A stretch of 64,000 nt of DNA from Odobenus rosmarus divergens (taxonomy: Eukaryota; Chordata; Mammalia; Carnivora; Odobenidae): contig NW_004450302.1 in NCBI RefSeq assembly GCF_000321225.1, positions 3,688,922-3,752,921 of the forward strand. Reading direction: 5' to 3'. Positions 1 through 9,600 of the stretch are shown here, one piece after another (positions within the stretch are counted from its first letter, which is position 1; every line of letters begins with the position of its first letter). A model generated the notes under the pieces. It did not search any database. It was not told the DNA's origin and saw only the letters and a list, made by a program, of their open reading frames with translations. Position numbers and translations under genes: made by a program.

Positions 1-367
1 CTGGCTCCTAGGAAGAGAGCAGAAGGAAAGACAGGACGGCTCCAGGGAGGGATAAACGTCTCTAAGGGTGCTGTCCGGGGTCTCAGGGCGTGGCCAGCTC
101 TTGGGACCCCACCACAGAAGGTGCCAGGTGCTGAGCCCGAGAAGCTGTCCTCAAGGGTCTCCAAGTGACCCAGCGGGTGGAGGAGAGGAGAACTGAAGGT
201 GGGAGTGGGGCATGGCTCCCCAGTGCACGGGCCAGGTGTCTACTCCTGCTGTGGCCGAGAGAGGGTGGAGAGTCCCCGGGTCCCTGGATGTCCCCCGACA
301 CTGGGTTCCCGGTGAAGAGCGGGGCTGAGGAGGGACAGATGGGCAGGGGGGCGAGGCCCCAGGGCCC
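1..367. other. GNGT2 3' flank or 3' UTR
   Basis: This is sequence downstream of the GNGT2 stop on the minus strand. It is moderately GC-rich with no recognisable repeat, no second gene and no AATAAA or ATTAAA on the minus strand. The 3' UTR probably continues past the window edge. Confidence 0.5.
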
Positions 368-493
368 TCAGCTTATCGCACACCCGCCCTTCTCCTTGAA
401 GGGATTCTTGTCCTCAGGGATGCCTTTGAGGAGAGGGTCGTTTCCTGCTTCAGCCTCCACATAATCCTTGATTTCCTTTCCTGTCTTGGAAAT
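368..493 (-). CDS. GNGT2: GNGT2 coding exon 2 with CaaX box
   Basis: Encodes residues 29-69 and the TGA stop (368-370). The acceptor is a T-rich tract ending CACAG before ATT-TCC-AAG. The segment carries the conserved acidic-then-lysine stretch (EDKNPFKEKGG) ahead of the prenylated cysteine. Confidence 0.95.
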   Translation of the reverse strand: MSKTGKEIKDYVEAEAGNDPLLKGIPEDKNPFKEKGGCAIS

Positions 494-978
494 CTGTGAG
501 AAAACAAAGGGTGGTTCCAGCCCTCGTTTGTCCGTGGGCATCCATGATTTGCTCGGTGCAGGAAAACAGGGCCTGGACAGGGGGCTGGGGAGGAGAAAGA
601 GAAAGGGGCAGGCGGGGGTGGAGGGGTGAGTGCTTACCTCCCAGGGGCACTGGGCCAGGCCCCCTGCGGCCTCCAGGCTGCGGGGGTTCGCTCCTGGCAC
701 CTCTGTGGGGCTAAGCCCCAGCCTCCCTCTGCAGCCTCGCTGGGCCCAGAGGCACCTCCCACTCCTGCCCCTTCTGCTGTTCTGCAGAGGCCTCACCAGC
801 CCTCGGCCTGTCGCTTCCCTTTGGGGGCCCGGCTTTGTGAGGACCAGGATGCCACGGCAGCGAACAGGGGCAGGGAAGGGAAGAGGGGGCTCACCGGGGT
901 TCGTGGGGTCTTGACTTCCTTCTTCAACTGTTCCACCTCCATCTTCAATAGCTCCTTCTCGCTGAGCTCCTGGGCCAT
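368..978 (-). CDS. GNGT2: GNGT2, G protein subunit gamma transducin 2 (complete, 2 coding exons)
   Basis: Gamma subunit of the heterotrimeric G protein of cone photoreceptors. It pairs with a G-beta subunit and holds it at the outer-segment membrane. Coding exons are 895-978 and 368-493, joining in phase 0 to give 69 residues, the human length. Residues 1-28 and 29-69 form the short helical G-gamma (GGL) domain. The C terminus is a CaaX box, Cys-Ala-Ile-Ser, whose final Ser predicts farnesylation (family knowledge). The start is the ATG at 976-978, which gives MAQ-, as in the human protein. The 401-bp intron has a GTGAGC donor and an acceptor after a T-rich tract. The gene is head to head with ABI3. 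Non-coding 5' exons probably lie at about 1-3.5 kb but cannot be placed. No minus-strand AATAAA is visible before position 1, so the 3' end probably lies outside the window. Confidence 0.96.
895..978 (-). CDS. GNGT2: GNGT2 coding exon 1
   Basis: Encodes residues 1-28, the N-terminal helix that packs against G-beta. The donor, CCG|GTGAGC, ends exactly on a codon. An upstream in-frame extension to about 1080 is open but does not resemble the family, and a non-coding acceptor may lie within it. Confidence 0.95.
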
Positions 979-1400
979 CCTGCTCCAGAGAGACCTGCTC
1001 CTGGCAAGGGTTCCGTGGCTGGGATTGCAAATCCCCTGGGCTCCCCACAGAAGCTCCCTCCTGCACTTTCCACACCTCAACTTCCACCCTCCTCCCTGCC
1101 CAGCCCCTCACTTCACACCACGGATTCATTCCCCCCCCACCCCATCACGAGTCCAGGCTCTGGAGGAGAGGGTACCCCCAGGCTGATGGGGGAGGCACAG
1201 CTCCCCCAGTCTGATGGGGGAGGAACAGGCTCTGCCCTTGGAGTAGGATCTGTCTACGGATGGAACAGGAATCAGAGCATGGGGAAGGGAGAGAAAAGGA
1301 GCCTCTTTCAGGGAACAGAATTCTGGAAGCCAGGTTATTGTTTCACATAATGGCACAGGTAGACGTTTTCGGGAAACAGCAGGTCCTGTCAGGGGAGAGT

Positions 1401-1670
1401 GTACCCTAGTGGTTAAGAGAAAGGCTCTGGAGCCTGCCAGACTCCAGTTCTGATCGTGGTTCTGCCACTTCCAAGCTGTGAGGCTTAGGCAAGTCACTCA
1501 ACCTCCTTGAGTCTTAGTGTCCCTATCTGCAAAATGGGTATAATAACAGTACCTACCTTGTATGATTTTTGTGAATCCTAAGAAAATAATGCATATAAAA
1601 TACTTTAACCCTCTGTATGGCACATCATGAATATGATTATTATTGTTATAGTATTGATATCATCATCATC
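1401..1670 (+). repeat. MIR SINE (ancient)
   Basis: Nearly complete MIR. It has the tRNA-like head (tagtggttaaga), the core (tctgccacttcc...caagtcactcaacctc...ctgcaaaatgggtataataa) and a degraded tail rich in TAT and ATC. Confidence 0.85.
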
Positions 1671-3299
1671 AGGACAGCGTTATCAGGAGGGCCTGCTGGG
1701 GGCTCAGCTTTAATAATTCTAAGACTAAATCCCAGCCCAGTGCAAACTCAGCCCCTCTCACCTGCCAAGAAAGAGCGTGCACTTCAAGTCACTTGTCCCT
1801 GACTCAGACAAGATGGTGTTTGAGCTTCCCGGCTCCTCAGCTTCTGAAAGTCTTCAGATAAAGCAGATGGTCTGAAAGCCAAAATCTCTGATGCCTAAGC
1901 TGATCATGGGCTCAAGGTCCTAAGCCCGTCCGCTGGCCTGAGCCTCCAAGCCCTCACTGCCACTGGAGCGGACACCCTGCCCCCTACGTCCACCTTGCTC
2001 CTTTCGAGACCCTTCTGGCTTATAGCCAGTTCTCACCCTCAGCCCGACACAATCCCCTCCCCGTGCCTTGTCTCCCAAGCCCTCCCGTCCACCACCTCTG
2101 AGCCTGCTCTGAGACTATTCTTCTCAGTGAAGCAAGTCCTAGACCAGCTTCTAACGTCCCTCACCCAAGAAGCCTTTGTGTCTCCCATTGGAGCCCCGTG
2201 ATTATACCTTACAAGCTTCTCCTAGCTCAATCTTCCTTCTCATTCAATAAAAATGGACTCCTTACTTAGGATGCTGTTCTTGTCAGCACTTGGGGCCATC
2301 GCCACCTCCAGTGCCTGTGTCCATGCTTCTTGGCCTCCCTGCCTTCTCTGAGCCTTGAGTGTGGGTCTCCCTCACCAATCGCTGAACACAGGGCCCACAT
2401 CCTGATATTTCTCTCGGTCTCCTTCCAGGACCACCCAAGGGCTATGCTGTTTAATAGACACTGAGCTCCTGCTCAGGCTGATACCTGTCCCATGGCAAGG
2501 GGACCCTCCCAAGAAGCAGATGCTTAAGAGATCAATACGGTCAGTTAGGGATCCTCTTTTTGTCCTGTCTCTAGGTTGACAGGAGGGGCTCTGGAAGGGA
2601 GGAGGCCTGGAGCCCGTCCTGACTCCCCCGCTCCAGGGTCCGAGTCCCACTCACAGCTGGTAGCGCGAAGAATTTAGGATAAGGACAGAAGCCTGGAGGT
2701 TTCTAGTCCAACTGTGCTGTAAATGCAGGATGGAGAGCACAGACCTCTAGAGGCCAGCTCGGTGCTCTGTCCACCGCTGCTTCCTAAGACCGACCAGTTA
2801 ACCTGGAACTTGAACCTGGTGCTTCTCAAAGCCAATTCCTTCCTGTTGTCTAATCCGAACCTGCGGCGCTACAGCTGGGCTTACCTCCACCAGGCACAGA
2901 GCATGTGCACCAGGGCTTCTTCACACACAGCCCTTCCGAGGCTTGCTCACACTTCTCAGGGGACCTCTGGATGTGTCTTCCTGCTGTCTGAGCTGATTCC
3001 TCTGGCTGCTGCCTTGGCTGGTTTCCATGGTTTCTGCGCCACCCTACAGCCCCCAGCACGACTGGTCTCCATATCTTACCCACCCTCCACTCCCTGGGCC
3101 CCTGGTGACTCATCCCTGAGCTTCCCAAGGAAGCCCCCACCCTCTGCCCTTTCCTCCCCTTCCATGAGTGGAAAATCCGCCTCCACCACCCACCCAGAGC
3201 AGGCCAGCCCCCTTCCTCCTCAGTCTCCCACCCCATTCCCCTCCCCCCAAACAGTTTCCTCTCCAGGCCCAGGGAGCAATCACAGCGCCCCGACCTTGG

Positions 3300-3577
3300 C
3301 TTCCTCTGCTGGGAGGGATTGGGGGACTGGGCCCCCAGAGGGGCCCCTGGCTTCCCCCTTCCTCTGGGCAGGGGGCAGAGAGGCGCGGGCCCAGGGAGTG
3401 GAGACTGACTTCCTCTTGTCCCGGAATGAGCCTGCCTGCCCTTTGCAAGCAGGTTTGGGTCTCTCACGGAGAGGAAACCAAAAGCGGTGAGGGGGGGAAG
3501 ACAGAGCGACCAATCAAGAGCAGGGTGAGGCACAAAACCAGCGGGCTCCCCGGGGAGCCAGCCAGAGGCAGGGGGCC
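3300..3577. promoter_or_regulatory. Candidate ABI3/GNGT2 promoter zone and ABI3 5' UTR
   Basis: GC-rich sequence immediately before the ABI3 start. It contains purine-rich ETS-like cores (for example TTCCTC and GGAA near 3400-3425), which would suit blood-cell and microglial expression. There is no TATA box. The start site was not determined; placement rests on gene order and on memory of human gene ends. Confidence 0.35.
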
Positions 3578-3694
3578 ATGTCGGAGCTTCAGCAACTGCA
3601 GGAGTTCGAGATCCCCACGGGCCGGGAGGCTCTGCGGGGCAACCACAGCTCCCTGCTGCGGGTCGCAGACTACTGCGTGGACAACTACGTGCAG
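3578..3694 (+). CDS. ABI3: ABI3 exon 1 (residues 1-39)
   Basis: Begins [15 protein letters not shown] and ends in phase 0 with CAG|GTAGGC, before a 4.06-kb intron, the longest of the gene. Confidence 0.96.
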
Positions 3695-6600
3695 GTAGGC
3701 AGCATGGGCACCCGCCCCGACACCCTGGCACCCCCTGGAGCCCACCTTCAAGGCAGGACCGTGAGAGCCATCCTGACAGGTGCTTGTCCTGGGCCCACCT
3801 GGGAAAGCCTCCACCCCAGGCCTCAGCTCCATTCCAGTCCCCCCCCAAACTTCAGCCCTGACCCCATGCTACCCAGCCCCACCGTGCCCCTTCCCTCTCC
3901 TGGAGCCCCAGAGATGCCCAGGCAGGCCGCATTTGTTCCGTCCTGTCAGCAAGCCTCATCCGACGTTCGTCTCCTTCCTGGGTCCCATGTAGATCCAGGG
4001 GCCCAGACTTGTCCTCACACAAATACCGGCATCATTACTTGCACGCTGACTCTGGGTGAGACTTGAGAACCTCCCGAGAACAGTGTTGTGAACTTGAGAG
4101 GCACCAGGGGGAGAATCCTTTCCCTGATATTTGAGCGAGAGTGGAGAGACATCAGGCTAGGCTGGGTCTGGCGCAGAGGCAGGGGCATGGACAGCATGAT
4201 TGCTGGGAGCAGTCCACCCCTAAAAGATGACAGCTGCGGCATTTGAGAGCAGTCTCCTAAACTGTGTGGTTGTTCCAGGACCATGAACATGGATTCTCAG
4301 ATCAAGGGAAGAGGAGTGAGGGAAACTTAGCAATGATTGAGCACCTCTGTTTTTTCCATTAATCCTCATAACCACCCAATGAGGCAAGTGTTATTATTCC
4401 TCTTTCATAGATGAAGAACCAGCAGCGCAGGGAAGCAAGGTGACTTGTCCAAGGTCACACAGCTTGGACGTGGCAGAGTTGAGCATCATCCTCCTGACTT
4501 CTGAAGCCGGGCTCTCTCCTCTCCACATTTCCCCTCCCCTGCCAGGCCCTAAGACTAAAAGACAGTTTCTTTGCACTGGCAGGCCCGGGAAGCTCCTGGC
4601 TCAGTAAGAGTGTTGAAAAAAATAATGGAAGTAGCAAGTGCTTATGGGAAAATGGCAGATTCAAGAGAGTCAGTGGTGCTACCAGGGAGAACGCTCTGCA
4701 CCCTTCCTTTGGGCAGGCATGTTGTCCTCACTTGGCCTCGTTTAGTCCTCCTTCCGGTCCTGAGAGGAGAAAACCACTCCCACTCTACAGCCAGGAGGCC
4801 GAGGTTCAGAAAGATCAGGTCACTTTCCCAGGTTTCTAAGCTGGTGGCAGAATCTGGATTCGAACCCAGAACTCTGACTCCCAAGCCCACCCCCAAATCT
4901 CTAGCTGAATAACTGCCATTCGTGTAGATGTTGAGGGACCCACTTGTGGATGAGATGGACCGTGGCTTGTAAACCAGCCTGGTCTCAGAGTGCTGGAAGG
5001 CAGGCTCCTCTTAGGGACAAGGAGAGAAGCAGTTCTGCACGTTCCTCCAGTAACCTCTGCACACCTTCAGGCTCTTCCAGTTGGTTCTCTTTTGTCGTAT
5101 GCACAGTGTGCACACAGGATTTGGGATCCCAAAGACCTGAGTCCAGTTTCCAACTCTGCCACCTAGCAACTACAGGACCCATGGCAAGGTGACCTTCTGA
5201 TTCTTAAACCCTTCCTCACGGGGGTCCCATGGGTTAAATGTGAGAATGTGTTAAAGCACTTAGCCCAGTGCCTGTCCCTTAAGAGGGGCAGGATGCATGG
5301 AAACTATTACCATTACTGTCATCATCATCATCATCATCTTCCGCCGGAAGGATGAAAGGCACATAGAGATAATGAAAGTCAATTCTAGCGAGGCGAGGCA
5401 GCCCTTGCAAAAACACCCAGGTCAGAGTCCCTGGGTTCCTGCTTCCTTCATGCAGAACACTAACTAATTGACCTTAGTTACCTTTCCCGGCCTCTCTGAG
5501 GATCTTGGTCTGGGGAGCAAATGCCTGCAAAGGATTTGGATGACTTCTCAGAACTGCCCTTAAACAAGGCCTGGTTCCCATGCCCTCTGTCCCTCCCCTA
5601 GCCCCTCCCAGCATCCTAACCAGGTGTCAGGAAACCCATGGGGAATTGGGGGAGGGCAGGCTGGGGTCAGACTGCAGAGTTCTCGGTCAGAGTCCATTGA
5701 GTTTACAGACGAGGTAATTTGCATGATGAATAAGCAGTCAGCCATGACAATGGATCTCATACCTTTGTACCTCCGGACCTAACTTTGCGCCAAGCCCCAA
5801 ACCAAGGGTCAGCAGCCTCCCGGAGCTGGACCCAAGCAGACGTTTTCCTGTCTGGGCTGACAGTTCCACATGGCAGGCCAAACAGGGGACAGTGCCGGCG
5901 AGGTGAGCTAGGAAATCTGGGTGCAGACCAAAGGAGTAGTAACTGCTTTGTTCTGGGCCTTTGTTTCCTCGTCTATTAAAGAAAGGTCTTGAGCTAGAAC
6001 AAGACCTGCTCTCCTTTCTGGTTTCAACATCCTCGGTTGATTTCTTTGCCTTTTCAAGGCTCTTGGTTACATAGGCTGATGAGATGTAAACTGCACGCAA
6101 ATGAGCATCTAACTGTTGGAACAAAGACAAGGAAGGACTGCCCAGAAGGTTCTGGGCCTGCCCTTTGACTCTAGCCTGGCTCAGGTTCCACTGGAGGCAC
6201 CCTGCTCTGAGAGGTTCCAGGTCTGCTCTCCACTGACAGACCTTGGGGAGCACCCAGGGGCCTTTAGCAAGGAGACTGCGTGGTGCAGCCTTGTCTGTCC
6301 ATGCGTGGGGCCTGGCCCAGATTTGTCCTGGACTCACCCCTACCCCCTAGAGAAGGCTACAAGCTAAATGGCAGTGGCTCCATGATCCGAACCGGCAGCA
6401 GCTCCTCATCCAAGATGAGGAAGCTGCCTGGGGAACCAAATGACCAGAGTTTAGCTCTAGCCCCATGGTCTCATCTGGAACTGAAAAACAAACAAACAAA
6501 CAAACAAAAAACCCTCCTCTGTCTTCAGCCATTCCCCGCCCACCCTTCCATCCCTGACTGCCAGTGTGACTCCGGCCAGCACTTGGCACAGTGCTTGGCT

Positions 6601-9600
6601 TGCAGTAAGGAGATACCCAGCAAGTGTTTGGGTTCATATTAAACTCATTAATTAACTCACAAATGCGTATGTATTAAATATTGTCTGTATGTTGGGCACT
6701 ATTCCAGGGTAGGATACAGAGCAAAGCAGACAAGCTCTCTGCCCTCACAGTGCTTACATTTTAGTATGTGGGGGGAAATAGATAATGAAGTAAACAGATA
6801 AATAATTTCTGATAGATAGTGCTAAGTGCTATGAGGAAAAGAGAGCAGGGTAAATATGGTAGAGTCAATATAGAAGTAAGCTAGGAGAATCTTAAGGTGG
6901 TGACGAAATGTGTCTCTGAGGAGCTGAGACTTAATAGGAAGGATTCTAGAAAGAAGTATGGCAAGTGCAAAGGTCCTGAGTTAGACACAATCTTAGCTTG
7001 ATCTGGGAACAGGAACCTAATGGCCAATGTGCCTGGAGGGGAGTGAGGCGGAGTGGAGAAGACAGCCGGGCGAGAAAAGCAGAGCCAGCCTTGTGGGGCC
7101 CTATACTGGCCACGGTTGTAAGTCTGCATTTTATTCTCAGTGTATTGGGAAGCTACTGGAGGGAATGAATGAAGTCACTCTTCTCTGGGCCTCAATTTCC
7201 TTACCTATAAAATGGACTAGGTCACTGGTACCTAAGCACTACTCTGCAGACTGGAGAAAGACAGGAGCATAAGAGTCCCCTGGGGAGTTTTAAAGGCACA
7301 GATCCATCGACTTTACTCCTTACTCCCACGTCCTCCGTCCCCCATCCTACCAGGGTTCTGATTAGAAGGTCTGGGATAGGGGGCCTGGCATCGATGGGTT
7401 GGTTTTTAAGTTTGAAAGTACTGCCTTCCTCTTTCCTCTCTACTATTCACCCTTTATTCCCAAAGGTCCTCTGGAGGTGGTCAGGTCAATCCTCAGCTTG
7501 AGTCTTTGAGGGGGGAGATCTTTCCCTCCCCTTGCACCCCCATTCCTCAGGGTAACAGATTTGCTCTCCTAACGTTCCCAAGTCCCTCTTACTACAACTT
7601 CATTCTCACGGAAACCACATCAAACATCGAGAGTTACCACTTTCTCCCAGTTCAGCCCCCACGTCCTCCCTCCCTCTCCCACCCTACCCTACCCACCCAG
7701 GCAAGGATCCAGTGGAAGGGGCTGGCCTCCGAACAGAGCTGTGTGTATTTCAGGCCACAGACAAGAGCAAGGCGCTGGAGGAGACCATGGCCTTTACCAC
7801 CCAGGCACTGGCCAGTGTGGCCTACCAAGTCGGCAGTCTGGCCGGACACACTCTGCGTCTGCTAGACCTACAGGCCGCCTCCCTGCGGCAGGTGGAAGCC
7901 CGTGTGAACACGCTGGGCCAGGTAAGGGCTGTGGGAGGGCTTCCTGTACTGGCTCCCAATTCTTTGGCCCACTCGGACGTGTTCACCAGCAGGACGTTCT
8001 TTCCTGCCTTCCTCCAAACGCCTGACTCCGCCACAGGAGCTTGCCATTTCCCAAGGGTTTTGAGCCTCCGTATCTCTGTGGTTATGTTTCCATGCTGGGC
8101 CTTGCTGCCCTACCAGACTAGGAACTCCTTGAAGGCGGCCCTTTTCCTTTCTGACTTCTATCTGAACTCTATCCTGCATGGTAGGAAGCAGGACTTAACC
8201 AATCGCGGTGGCTGCCTAGTACAGGAAAGAGGCAAGTGGATCTTGTTTCCAGCTAAACACAGGCAGTGACTTAGTAAGTGTCCTCGTCCTGGACTGTTTG
8301 CCTGGCAAGGTCATCTTCAGCCCTGGAAGCACGGCCACCACCACGCCATGCCCCCACCCGTCTAGCGCCCCCACCCGTCTAGCACACGTGCCCTCCTCCT
8401 CCCTTCCTGGATCCTTGGCTGAGGAATTGCCCCATCCCCCACGTGCACACGGCCGCGGACACATCCGCCCAGCATCACTCGCGTGTTCACTGCGGGCTCT
8501 GTTTTCTCCTCTCACTCTGGCAGACCAGGGTTCCCACCTGCCCAGCGTTGTGAGTTTCCCCACAGAACATTCCAAGAGGGAGTGAACTCCCTTCTTTGTC
8601 CCCCCAAGAGAGACAGTCGCTCCAGCCACGGTGTTCCACCACCTCCGCGTCCTCCACCTTTGCTTCCCAGCCAGCCCAGCGCTCCCCTCTTCCCAGCAGC
8701 CCCAGGGGTGCTGTGTTTTCTCTTTTCCTCTGGTTCCTGCTCAGCTAATAATAACCCTCATTCTCTTCCACCAGGAAGTTGCTCCAAAGTGGTTCCATCC
8801 TCCCCTGGCAACTCTTCCCAAATGCCGTGTGACCCTGGAGACAGCATTTACTCGGTCTCTGGACCTCACGGCCTCCCCTGGCCCCTACCCCCACCCCAGA
8901 GTCTCTAATCTCTTCCTCCTGTAAGAGGAAGGGCAGAGACTGCCCCACTGTCACCTCAAACCCTGTCACGGCAGATGGTGAACATGCACATGGAGAAGGT
9001 GGCCCGAAGGGAGATTGGCACCTTGGCCACTGTCCAGAGGCTGTCCCCTGGCCAGAAAGTCATCGCCCCCGACAGCCTCCCTCCCCTCACGCCCTACTAC
9101 AGGAGACCGCTTAACTTTGGCTGCCTGGATGACATTGGCCATGGGATCAAGGTAGAGAGAGGGCCCCTCGTCTTTCCCACAACCCACCCTCTCCTCATCA
9201 TGGTTCACTTCTCCTCGGGCCCCCAGTTCTCTTCCACATCCACATCCCTCCGTGTCCCAACCTGCCGCCCCCGTCTTTCCTCACTCCCTGAAGCCATCAC
9301 CCTAATTCTCCAAGCCTCCCTCCTTAAAAGTCCTTCCTGACTGCTCCCTCCACAGCTGGCCTTTACCCTGTCCTCAGATGATCTGCTGAGGGTGCATCTG
9401 AGCACCCCCTTTTGTGGGGGCTGGGTGTGTGCGAAGGGGAAGAGGGGAAGGGAGGTGTCAGGTCGTGCCTGAGAATGGTTCCCCAGCCACATGAGAACAG
9501 CAACTTCCTCTGTCTGGAGGTTTGAGGTCACCGCACGGAGCACTCACCCCAGAGCCGCTTGCTGGTGGGTGGGAACCGGTGGGGATGTGGCCACTCAAAA

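Larger units (their letters stand above)
979..3577. other. Divergent interval between GNGT2 and ABI3
   Basis: These 2.6 kb separate two divergent coding regions. A MIR lies at 1401-1670. The remainder is unique sequence with no convincing coding exon. In human the 5' ends of the two genes lie very close together (recalled, not computed), so upstream non-coding exons of GNGT2 and the shared promoter zone should be here. Several open frames around 2.7-3.8 kb look like GC-rich chance frames. Confidence 0.5.
3695..7753. other. ABI3: ABI3 intron 1 (4.06 kb)
   Basis: Contains three MIRs (4330-4490, 4690-4905, 5115-5340), an L2 3' end in reverse orientation (6640-7190) and a probable MER20-like fragment at 7235-7420. 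No carnivoran SINE is present. The rest is unique sequence with no extra coding exon seen. Confidence 0.7.

Noticed and set aside
2723..3848. Long open frames on both strands upstream of and across ABI3 exon 1
   Set aside because: They cross the true exon in the wrong frame, are rich in Pro, Gly, Ser and Arg, and lack any recognisable domain.
8349..8383. Short direct repeat in ABI3 intron 2
   Set aside because: Only two copies of a 17-bp unit in C-rich sequence; likely simple slippage.
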